In this document: in pieces, positions 34,691 to 43,000 of the stretch | How positions within the stretch are numbered: the stretch's first letter is position 1 | How the letters are laid out: the number at the start of each line of letters is the position of its first letter | NCBI GenBank assembly: GCA_963516475.1 | Contig: CAUQBR010000012.1 | Location: 1-54,574 of the forward strand | DNA: 54,574 nucleotides | Origin: JABCPE02 sp963516475 | GTDB lineage: Bacteria > Bacteroidota > Bacteroidia > Flavobacteriales > Weeksellaceae | Direction: 5' to 3' | Position numbers and translations under genes: made by a program | Notes under the pieces: model-generated | What the model saw: the letters and a program-made list of their open reading frames with translations, nothing else | What the model was told of the DNA's origin: nothing | Database searches by the model: none

Positions 34691-34700
34691 TTTATTTTTT

Positions 34701-36011
34701 ATGAGAAATTTTCCAAAATTACCTTTTCAGATGCGGCGAAACCAGTTTATAGGTTTAGGGATTTTAGGAATCCTTATTTTGGTTTTTCAGTTGGTTTTTT
34801 ATTGGTTTAAAAACACTGAAAAGCACGAGCCTGTCGTTGTAGAATTTGTAAATGAAAGTGCAGGAAATGAGCTGGTTTTATCGGAATTTAATCCCAATGA
34901 ACTCACCGCAGAGCAGTGGAAAAATCTTGGTTTTACAGAAAGGCAGGTCAAAACCATTTTGAATTATAAAGAGCTGGTCGGCGGAGAATTTCTCTCAAAG
35001 GAGCAGCTGGCAAAATGCTACGCCATTTCTCCTGAAAAATTTGCGAAAATAGAGGCGTATATTCTGCTTCCAGAGAAAACTAGCAAGAAAAATAATTTTG
35101 AAAATTCTTTTACCAAGAAAGAACTAAAAATATCAGGGAAATTTAATCCTGATTCCTATTCAGTGAAAGATTGGGAGAATATGGGCTTTTCCCAAAAACA
35201 AGCCGAAGCGATTATTAAATACAAAAACTATCTCGGCGGAAGTTTCCGAAGCAAGGAGAAATTTAGGGAATGTTTCATCATCAGTCCAGAAAATTACCAG
35301 CGGCTGGCGCCTTACCTGCTTTTGCCTGAAACTGCACCTGATTTCGCTTCAAAACCAGCAGAAAATAAACCTAAAATAGAATATAGTTATTTTGACCCAA
35401 ATGCTTTGGATACGCAAGGCTGGCAAAGATTAGGTTTTTCTGAAAAACAAGCCCAAGTAATCGTAAATTACAGAGATAAAAATCTGAAAGGAAGTTTCAA
35501 AAATCTGGAAGATATTGAAAAATGCTTTGTGATTTCTGCGGAAAAATTCCAAGAGCTGAAGCCTTGGATAAAACTCCAAATCCGAGAGAAAGAAGAACCT
35601 ACTAAAGCTGTGGCATCAGCCAAAACAGATTTCTCTAAAATAGACCTGAACAGCATTACTTTCAAGCAGTTGGTAGAATTTGGGTTTAATGAAAAGGCGG
35701 CAGCAAGCTATTTAGGCTACCGAAAGAAATTAGGTGGATTTGCCGATAAACAGCAGATTTTGGAGACTTATAATGTGGATAAAGACTTGGCAAGGGATTT
35801 AATTTCCACCAGCCCAATGGATGTTTCTAAAATCCAAAAATACGCTATCACAGATGCGCCAGAGGATTTCCTGAAAACGCATCCATATTTCCGAAAATAC
35901 GGCGAAAAAATTATTTTCTACAGAGTGAGTTTCCCATCAGAAAAAGAGATTTTTAAGAAAATAAAAGCCACTCCTGAGGAAATCACAAAAATGAAAATGT
36001 ATTTGAAATAA
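34701..36011 (+). CDS. Membrane-anchored helix-hairpin-helix repeat protein
   Basis: A 436-aa protein with an N-terminal signal anchor (about residues 16-34) and at least four repeats of a ComEA-like helix-hairpin-helix unit of 60-80 residues. Each has a FNPNxLTxxxWxxLGFxxxQAxxIxxY core followed by GGxFxSKExxxxCYxIS (near 58-115, 145-205, 225-290 and 315-375). Such units bind DNA backbone in ComEA, so a role in DNA uptake or envelope DNA contact is possible, but the multi-repeat layout differs from ComEA's single domain. The N-terminus faces the cytoplasm and the repeats are predicted to be periplasmic. Confidence 0.85.
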   Translation: MRNFPKLPFQMRRNQFIGLGILGILILVFQLVFYWFKNTEKHEPVVVEFVNESAGNELVLSEFNPNELTAEQWKNLGFTERQVKTILNYKELVGGEFLSKEQLAKCYAISPEKFAKIEAYILLPEKTSKKNNFENSFTKKELKISGKFNPDSYSVKDWENMGFSQKQAEAIIKYKNYLGGSFRSKEKFRECFIISPENYQRLAPYLLLPETAPDFASKPAENKPKIEYSYFDPNALDTQGWQRLGFSEKQAQVIVNYRDKNLKGSFKNLEDIEKCFVISAEKFQELKPWIKLQIREKEEPTKAVASAKTDFSKIDLNSITFKQLVEFGFNEKAAASYLGYRKKLGGFADKQQILETYNVDKDLARDLISTSPMDVSKIQKYAITDAPEDFLKTHPYFRKYGEKIIFYRVSFPSEKEIFKKIKATPEEITKMKMYLK

Positions 36012-36020
36012 TTGTAATAA

Positions 36021-36050
36021 AAAAAGTATGAGTTTTCGCTCATACTTTTT
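36021..36050. terminator. Bidirectional terminator
   Basis: Arms AAAAAGTATGAG (36021-36032) and CTCATACTTTTT (36039-36050), 6-nt loop, between two convergent genes. Confidence 0.9.
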
Positions 36051-36053
36051 TGT

Positions 36054-36707
36054 TTATTGTAGTTTGTTAGAATCAGCGATGAACTGTTTCAATCCGTTAT
36101 CAGTCAAAGGATGATTCAAAAGATTCAGAATAGAAGCAAGAGGAGAAGTTACCACATCTGCACCTATTTTAGCGCAATTTATGATATGCATAGGGTTTCG
36201 GATAGAAGCTGCAAGTATCTTAGTTTCAAATAGATAGTTGTCGTAGATTACTCGGATGTCTTCTATCAGCTGGATGCTGTCAGTAGAAATATCGTCTAAT
36301 CTTCCCAAAAAAGGCGAAACATAGGTAGCACCTGCTTTCGCTGCCAAAAGAGCTTGTCCAGCAGAAAATACCAAAGTACAGTTGGTCTTTATCCCATTAT
36401 CAGCGAAATATTTTATCGCTTTTATTCCGTCTTTGGTCATTGGGATTTTTACTACTATTCGTTCGTGTAGGGCTGCCAGTTCTTTTCCTTCTTTTATCAT
36501 ACCTTCGTAGTCAGTAGAGAGCACCTCGGCGCTTACATCTCCATCTGAAATTTCGCAGATATCTCTATAATGCTGTAGAATAGCTTCTTTTCCTTTGATT
36601 CCTTCTTTTGCCATAAGGGAAGGATTGGTTGTAACTCCATCCAAAATACCAAGATTTTGGGCTTCTCTGATTTGTTCTAAATTTGCTGTGTCAATAAAAA
36701 ATTTCAT
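36054..36707 (-). CDS. fsa: Transaldolase-family fructose-6-phosphate aldolase
   Basis: A 217-aa TalC/FSA-type enzyme. The Schiff-base lysine is Lys87 in RIVVKIPMT. DGVTTNPSLM and the C-terminal GADVVTSPLASI are family signatures. Short enzymes of this group act as fructose-6-phosphate aldolase or as transaldolase; in Bacteroidota the transaldolase activity of the pentose phosphate pathway is the more likely role, so the symbol is provisional. It is 56 bp past hmuV on the same strand, with only a weak promoter-like box between. Confidence 0.85.
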   Translation of the reverse strand: MKFFIDTANLEQIREAQNLGILDGVTTNPSLMAKEGIKGKEAILQHYRDICEISDGDVSAEVLSTDYEGMIKEGKELAALHERIVVKIPMTKDGIKAIKYFADNGIKTNCTLVFSAGQALLAAKAGATYVSPFLGRLDDISTDSIQLIEDIRVIYDNYLFETKILAASIRNPMHIINCAKIGADVVTSPLASILNLLNHPLTDNGLKQFIADSNKLQ

Positions 36708-36763
36708 CTTTCTTGATTTTAAAAAGGGTACGAATTTAGCGTTTTATTCTCAAATGAGCAAAA

Positions 36764-37108
36764 TTAGTCTTCTATATAGATGATTTGCCCGTCCTCCAGC
36801 TGATAGGCTGTTCCTACTTTTTTTCCTTTGGTTTTGTTTTGGGAGTTGTTTTGGTCGGTGGAAGGCGTGTATTTTTCTATCTTGTTTCCTTTTTTAGAGA
36901 TGATTTCCATATTGTCTTTCCCAGGGTTTTTCACGACAGTAAAGTCTTCTTTGCTGAAAACTTCAGTCATGTTCATGTTCATTACCATAGCAACCATTAG
37001 GGCAACGGCAAAAACCATTGCTACATCGAACAGATTGACCACCACACTCAGCGGGTCGGTGTCTTCTTCTCGCTTGAAAATAGGAACTCTTCGGCGTTTG
37101 TTTCTCAT
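36764..37108 (-). CDS. hmuV: HmuV-like DUF2149 protein (ExbD-like)
   Basis: A 114-aa protein with one transmembrane helix (about residues 22-44) that begins with an aspartate, VNLFDVAMVFAVALMV. This resembles the protonatable Asp of ExbD/TolR. The C-terminal part is polar and predicted periplasmic. It matches DUF2149, which accompanies CobN-like genes. The frame is open 23 codons further upstream, but the chosen ATG forms an ATGA overlap with the hmuU stop and gives a normal N-terminus. Assignment as HmuV rests on family and gene order. Confidence 0.8.
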   Translation of the reverse strand: MRNKRRRVPIFKREEDTDPLSVVVNLFDVAMVFAVALMVAMVMNMNMTEVFSKEDFTVVKNPGKDNMEIISKKGNKIEKYTPSTDQNNSQNKTKGKKVGTAYQLEDGQIIYIED

Positions 37109-37707
37109 ATCTTGCCTTTGTTTTGGGTTAGAATTTGTGCTACATAGTCCAGATTGTTGGTGTCTTTGGCGTACCATCTTTGTTTGAATTGCAGGGTAAT
37201 CATCCCGATTAAACTAATGACCAAGCCCACTACCGTAGTAGCGAAAACCACCTGCATGTTGTAAGCCATTCCAGAGATGTCGCCCGAAGAAAGTCCCGTG
37301 AGGGCAGGGCTCATCGCGATAAGAGTCCCAATAAGTCCTAATACAGGTCCTACTTTTGCGAGTAGTTTAGAAGTTGCGATATCTTTTTCGGCTTCGTTTT
37401 CAAAATTAGAAATCATAAAATCTGAATAAGCATCGCTCGGCGAATGTGCGAGCAGGTCGCGGAGATAGCGGATGTAGAGCGAGTTATCTTTCTTTGGGAG
37501 AAGGTTTCTCAGCTCATCTATATTTTCGGACGATAGGTTTTTTATTGCATTGTCCAGAGCTTTATCGTTCTTGAATTTGGTTACAAACTGATTGTAAAAA
37601 CTCCCTGTAAGAAGAAGAGCGCGAACGAAAAGTATTAGAAGAATAATAACATCTGGAATAAGAAGACTATTTGCTACCCAGAATAAAACCTTTGATATTG
37701 TTTCCAT
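37105..37707 (-). CDS. hmuU: HmuU-like MotA/TolQ/ExbB proton channel protein
   Basis: A 200-aa membrane protein with three hydrophobic segments (about 10-34, 112-136 and 148-172). The LLAKVGPVLGLIGTLIAMSPAL and VVFATTVVGLVISLIGMITLQ helices are typical of the ExbB/TolQ pore. It is expected to pair with the ExbD-like HmuV, with which it shares a 4-bp overlap. The 402-bp gap before it carries the 21-bp tandem repeats, so co-transcription with hmuT upstream is uncertain. Confidence 0.88.
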   Translation of the reverse strand: METISKVLFWVANSLLIPDVIILLILFVRALLLTGSFYNQFVTKFKNDKALDNAIKNLSSENIDELRNLLPKKDNSLYIRYLRDLLAHSPSDAYSDFMISNFENEAEKDIATSKLLAKVGPVLGLIGTLIAMSPALTGLSSGDISGMAYNMQVVFATTVVGLVISLIGMITLQFKQRWYAKDTNNLDYVAQILTQNKGKI

Positions 37708-37779
37708 TTTTATAACTAATTGTTTCTATTTTTTATTTGATTATTGTTAATTTTAATTTGCAGAATGAAATAAATAATC

Positions 37780-38052
37780 TAGTTTTTTAAATTTTTCATC
37801 TATACTTTTTAATTTTCTAGATGGTATTTGTAATTTTCCATATGGAATTTTAAATTTTCTATCTATACTTTTTAATTTTCTAGATTGTATTCACAATTTT
37901 CTACATGGAATTTTAAATTTTCCATCTGTCTTTTTTAAATTTCTAGATGGTATTCGCAATTTTCTACATGGAATTTTAAATTTTCCATCTATACTTTTTA
38001 ATTTTCTAGATAGTATTCATAATTTTCCATCTAGATTTTTGAATTTTTTAGG
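37780..38052. repeat. 13-unit 21-bp tandem repeat with 63-bp higher-order period
   Basis: Thirteen consecutive 21-bp units fill the gap between hmuT and hmuU without any change of unit length. Three unit types alternate. One starts CTATACTTTTTAATTTT, one starts ATGGTATT and one starts ATGGAATTTTAAATTTT, so the closest copies are 63 bp apart (37801, 37864, 37927, 37990 start the same type). The order breaks only at the right end, where a unit is missing. Every unit has an AATTTT or AAATTT A-tract at the same place. On the minus strand the units translate in one frame as xENxKxx heptads, but one unit type in each three has in-frame stops, so it is not a gene now. Confidence 0.9.
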
Positions 38053-38109
38053 TTGTTTTAAATCTTCCCCTTCTCATTTTTTTAATTTTTAAATTATTTT
38101 AATCCTTTT

Positions 38110-38787
38110 TCATCTCTTTAATTTCCAATACCATCTATTTATCATCATTCCTAAGATAAAAATTCCAATAAATAAGATAAAAGCAATTCCTAAGAATTTG
38201 AAAGAAATAGGTTCGCTTTTGGGAACATAAATAAGATTGCTGCTGGAAGTGATTATCAATCCCAAAATACCGATGAACAAGCTGGTGAGCAGATGAACCT
38301 CGATGCGGAAATCTCTTTCAGGGAAAAACGCTTGGATGCACCACACTCCACCGATGATAAACAGCGCCGAACCTGCCGAAAACAGCATGGTAATGGTGAA
38401 AAAATCCATTCCTGAAAAGTAAAAAAAGCTCTGCGTAAGGAGGTAAAACAAAACAGGAAACATCAGCAGGGCAGGGCAGGCTTTTAGAAAGGTGTTCCAT
38501 CGGTTTTTCTCTGCGAAAAAAAGTCCTTTCAGTTCAGAGAAACAAAAAGCGAGACAGAGGGCAACTTCTATGGTTACCAGCACCGCGATATTGCTTAGGA
38601 TAGAGGGCGTTTCTAGGGTGTTTTGCAGCGTTACCTGCGACTGTTCCATCGCATACGGATAAGCCCAAAAGAGAAACACGACTGAAAAAACCGCAGCTGC
38701 TGCGACTTGCCAAAGTTTCCAAAAACTGAATTTCAGTACGGCATTGATGAGGATAAAAACCAATAAAATATTTAAAACTAACTGCAT
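38110..38787 (-). CDS. hmuT: HmuT-like polytopic inner-membrane protein
   Basis: A 225-aa protein with about six hydrophobic helices (roughly 3-20, 26-46, 66-86, 104-124, 130-150, 165-185 and a last one at 195-216). No substrate motif or ATPase partner is visible. Gene order next to the ExbB/DUF2149 pair and the CobN-like protein fits hmuT of the Porphyromonas hmuYRSTUV locus, whose product is also a membrane protein of unknown role. The symbol rests on position more than on sequence. The gene is 7 bp past the WG-like protein gene. Confidence 0.6.
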   Translation of the reverse strand: MQLVLNILLVFILINAVLKFSFWKLWQVAAAAVFSVVFLFWAYPYAMEQSQVTLQNTLETPSILSNIAVLVTIEVALCLAFCFSELKGLFFAEKNRWNTFLKACPALLMFPVLFYLLTQSFFYFSGMDFFTITMLFSAGSALFIIGGVWCIQAFFPERDFRIEVHLLTSLFIGILGLIITSSSNLIYVPKSEPISFKFLGIAFILFIGIFILGMMINRWYWKLKR

Positions 38788-38794
38788 TTTTTCT

Positions 38795-39889
38795 CTACTT
38801 CAAAGTGTGGTTTCTTATCGTGCAACTGATGAATTTGATGCCTTTTTCGGTTCTTAAAAAATTAAAATGGTCTTGGTGAAGGAATTTTCCGTTTTCATCA
38901 CGATTTGTGATAACGAGGCTGAAAAAAGGATATTTAGACATGTTTCTTCTGCCGCAGTTATTATAATGATGCTGGATTTTTTGCTCTATATCCTCGGTAA
39001 GTGGAGTATAGTTTTCTACCATGATTTGCACATTTTTCTTGTTCTTGTAGCCTTCCAGTTTTTCTAATAAAATAGCATGATTTTTTTCTAAAAAATCTTT
39101 TGCAGGTTGTGATATCCAGCCTTTTTCTTCGTCCCAATAGACGATTTTTTCATATGAGTTTTTTAGAAGGCTTTTCTTGTTTAGATTTTTGAAAAACTTT
39201 TGGTTTAGGAAGTTTTCAAATAATTTTTCATTGTCAATGAAAGAATAATATTTTCCATTTGTCCCCAGAAAACTAACTCTCTCTGCTGATTTTTCGGGTT
39301 GGCTCTGGATACGGAGTGAGTGGAAGTCCAAAATCAGCTGGTCATCTTGGAAATCTTTAACTAAAACCTCATTTTTAGTGTTAATAAGAAGGTTTTCTCC
39401 ACCATCCCAAAAAGAATGTTCATCATCTTCGCTATCTTTCATTAGTTTCGCTCCTTTTAAAGCAACCGAAAGTCCGTTTTCAAAAGGAGTCATATCATTA
39501 TATAGAGCTGGAATAGCCACTTTTCCTGCTGTGTTAAACATGCCGACATTACCTGTTTTAGGATCTCGGAATTTGATGAAACCTTCATTTTCGCAGTCAA
39601 ACGCCATGTCAAAGGCATAAAGGCTGTCTTTCGCAAATTTTTTTCCGTTTTTCAGCATGTAGTAGCTGCTAAATTCTCCATTGGTTTCTTCCATAAAAGC
39701 AGCGATTTTGTCAAACTTATTAGCCGAAGTTAATCCCATGAATTTGGGCTCTATCATCACTTCTCCTTTGCTGTTTTTAAAGCCGAAAAGATATTCTTCA
39801 TCGTCATAAAAGTAAGTCCAGATGTCTGATTTTTGTGCAAAAACATTGCAAAATGCCAGTAATGAAAGGAAAATGATTTTTAGTTTCAT
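38795..39889 (-). CDS. Secreted WG-repeat-like protein within the hmu locus
   Basis: A 364-aa protein with a signal peptide (MKLKIIFLSLLAFCNVFA). The N-terminal half has segments of the type YLFGFKNSKGEVMIEPKF and GNVGMFNTAGKVAIPALYND, which read as WG-like beta-repeats in which the tryptophan of the WG motif is replaced. The C-terminal half is lysine-rich and helical. It has its own promoter box and is followed by hmuT after 7 bp. It is not part of the Porphyromonas hmu operon and its role is unknown. Confidence 0.75.
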   Translation of the reverse strand: MKLKIIFLSLLAFCNVFAQKSDIWTYFYDDEEYLFGFKNSKGEVMIEPKFMGLTSANKFDKIAAFMEETNGEFSSYYMLKNGKKFAKDSLYAFDMAFDCENEGFIKFRDPKTGNVGMFNTAGKVAIPALYNDMTPFENGLSVALKGAKLMKDSEDDEHSFWDGGENLLINTKNEVLVKDFQDDQLILDFHSLRIQSQPEKSAERVSFLGTNGKYYSFIDNEKLFENFLNQKFFKNLNKKSLLKNSYEKIVYWDEEKGWISQPAKDFLEKNHAILLEKLEGYKNKKNVQIMVENYTPLTEDIEQKIQHHYNNCGRRNMSKYPFFSLVITNRDENGKFLHQDHFNFLRTEKGIKFISCTIRNHTLK

Positions 39890-39915
39890 AAAAATGTTTT
39901 AGTATTTAATACGCA

Positions 39916-39923
39916 CAAATATA
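39916..39923 (-). promoter_or_regulatory. Promoter -7 box for the WG-like gene and hmuT
   Basis: The minus strand reads TATATTTG. A perfect 12-bp palindrome TTGAAATTTCAA (39927-39938) lies 3 bp upstream and could be an operator, though chance palindromes of this size are expected in AT-rich DNA. Confidence 0.45.
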
Positions 39924-39982
39924 AAATTGAAATTTCAAATATGAACGAAAATTATCAATTTATTAAGTTTAAAATTAAAAAT

Positions 39983-40021
39983 AAAACTGTTTGGAATACG
40001 GCTCGCACTCCAAACAGTTTT
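39983..40021 (-). terminator. Terminator after hmuS
   Basis: 13-bp arms AAAACTGTTTGGA (39983-39995) and TCCAAACAGTTTT (40009-40021) with a 13-nt loop and a T-run. It splits the hmu region into two transcripts. Confidence 0.85.
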
Positions 40022-40029
40022 TTTAGGAA

Positions 40030-43000
40030 TTACTCATTTTTTCTTTTTTTCTTGAAATAAATCAGCAGTCCGATGAATGCAACTAAAATTCCTCCGCCTA
40101 TCAGCAGTCCGTTTAGCGGCATTTTTTCTTTCGCCTGTTCTGGATTTACTTCTTCTTTTTTCAGGACTTTTCCTTCTTTGGTGTTGATTTCCTCGGTGCT
40201 TCCTGTTTTCATTTTTTGAAGCTCAGACTTGTATTCTTTGGCTTCATTTTCAGGAAGTTTCCCAGCAATGTAGTTTTGCAGTTTCTCGTTATTTGCAGAG
40301 AAAGAGGAGGACTCAGCCCCAAATTCCTTTACTAGTCCATTGTGCATAGAAGCAAGGTTGGAAATTTGCTCCGTGGAGGCTTTCCACATGCCTTTTCGTG
40401 TGGCTTCCAGCATTACGGCTGTGATGGTTTGTAGAGAAGTTCCATTTTCTTTGTGAATAAATTCTCTGATGCCCAGCTTGTGTTTGTCCTCTACATAGGT
40501 TTCGTAGAGTTCGTTCCACATTTCGCCATCTATCAGCTCTGGGCGTGTGGCTTCCCAGCCGAACATATTGGTGGTGATTTCCGCAATCTGCCCTGCACTG
40601 GAAGCTTTCCCTTTCATTTTTTCTTTGATGTATTTAGGGTTGAAAATAGTCGCTCTGGCTTCCACGCCTACGGCTTCTTTCAGCTCCTGCATACGCATAT
40701 TTTTGCGGTTTCTGTAATCTGCAAAATAGGCATCAGGGTCTTTTCCTGTGACTTCTTTTATGGCGGTGTTCATTCCTCCCATGAATTCAAATACATGGTC
40801 AAGACTCAGAGCGCCCCAAGTGTTGTTTTGTCTGGCATGGATGAGGATATCCGTGTTTTTCAGGGCTGCTTTTAGCATTCCTTTTTCGTATTTTCCCCAT
40901 TCTTTTTCGTTTCCGTAGAAAGCACCCATGTTGTGCATGTAGGTTTCAGCGATGTCTTTTTGAGAATCCCATTTGTCTCCTGCAAGCATCATTTCTTTAG
41001 TTCCTGTGTCGTATCTTCCCTGCTGTCCGCCGAAAATACGATAGTTGGACATTTCACGGGCTTGTTTAGGGCTTACCCCAGCATTTACAAGTTCTTTTTC
41101 TATGGCGATGTTTCCAGCGCTTACTTGGTTTTCGAAGTTTTCATCTTTTGCATTGGCTGCCAGTTCTACAGCTTTTGTTAAAAGGAATAAACGCGATGCC
41201 GCCAAGTCTCTGAACTGCCCAGAAGTCTGAATGACAATGTCTATTCTCGGTCTGCCCAGCTCTTTTGATGAAATCAGTCTGACATCTACCACCCTTCCGA
41301 AAGAATCCCTCACAGGTTCTACGCCCAGCATATAAAGGGCTTGAGCGATAGAAACACCTTCGGTCTCTATGAACTCACTACTCCAGAAAGTGTAGGCTAT
41401 CTTTTTAGGATACTCGCCTTTGTGGTTTTTTCTGTATTCTTCTATCGTATTTTGGGCAAGTTTCACGCCTCTTTCCCAAGCCATTTCAGAAGGTGTCATT
41501 TCTGCATTTACAGCATAGAGATTTCTTCCCGTAGGCACAGCTCTTGGGTTGGCAACGGCATCACCGCCAGAGGAAGGTGCTACATAACCGCCATTTAGAG
41601 CGTTGAAGAAAGATTTTAGCTCCATTTCAGGGCTTTTTATTAGGCTTTCTTTGTAGAAAACAACATTGTTGATAGTCTGTTCTATATCCAAAATCGCCAT
41701 CGCTCTTTCTTTCTGCTCTTTTGGGATTTGGTTGGTTTCAGGTTTTTGTCCAGCTTTAGGCGTGGAGACTTTTAGTTTTCCTCCAACAAAGCTTGATCTT
41801 TCGCCAAGTCTTTCTCCTCGTTTTACTTTTTCCATCAGCTTTTTAGCAACGAACTCGGGCATTCCTTCAGGGATTTTACCTGCTTTTAGTTGTTTCTCTA
41901 CTTCGGTAAGTTCGCCATTTTTGGACTTCATTTTCTTTTCCATTGCTTTTTTCACGAAGTAAGGCATTTCTCGCTGTGGCGAGAGGAGTTCTCTGGCTTT
42001 TTCGATTTCTGATACCTGTATTTTTGCCGTTGCAGCGATAAAATCAGGACTTACAGATTTTCCATTAAGAATTTGTAAAACGATATTTTTAGCAGGATTA
42101 AGGTAATTTTCGGTAAAGAAAGCCTTTCTTTTCAGCTGCTGGTCGGTCACTTTTCCTAAAATTTTATCCAAAGCGGCCAAACTATACGCCAGTGGGTCGG
42201 TACTCATCGCTAGAACGGTGGAGCTGATTTTATCCGAGCTGTAAGGAACTCCCATGGTGTAAAATTCTCCATTGATTTTTTCCGTAGCGATTTCCTCCGC
42301 GAAGTTTTCCAGTTTGTCTATTTCCTCCTCGGAATAAGGTTTGGAAGTGATGCTGTCCAATCGCAAATCCCTGTGTAAGCCCATTTTAACGGCGATTTTC
42401 TTTATTTGAAGAGAAATATCTTTCTTGTGGGCTTCGTCTTGGGTTTTGTAGTAATAATTGATTTTATCCAAAAGTTCATTGAATATAGAACGAGCCTCGC
42501 TTTCCGTAAAAGCTGGCGTCAGATACGAGATTAAAGTCGCATAAGTACGGCGTTTTGCGATGATGCTTTCTCCGATGTTTCCTATCGTGTAGTAGTAGAA
42601 ATGAGGAACAGCGCCCACCAGAATATCGCCCCAGTCATCGCTGGAAAGTGCCACTTGTTTATTGGGTGTAAATTCTAAACTTCCATGCGTTCCGAAATGA
42701 ATCATGGCATCCGCCTTGAAGCCTTTTTGAGCCCAAAGATAAGCCCCAATGTAGGCATGTGGAGGGATTTCTTTCACACCGTGATTTACTTTGAATTCAT
42801 CATCTGTGCTCAGTGCAGCAGGCGGCTGAGGAAGAATAGCCACATTTCCGAAAACTATTCTGGAAATCGCTAAATATCCTTTTCCATCTTTTTTAGTTCC
42901 CATGAAACCTTCTGAAGCGGCTCCATTGTGCTTCATTACTTCTTCATACATTTGGGTTTGTAGGGAGTTTTTGAGCCAGTCGGTGTATTCTGCATCGTTT

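Noticed and set aside
37780..38052. The 21-bp repeat as a coding gene on the minus strand
   Set aside because: One of each three units has in-frame stops, so no continuous frame longer than about three units exists.
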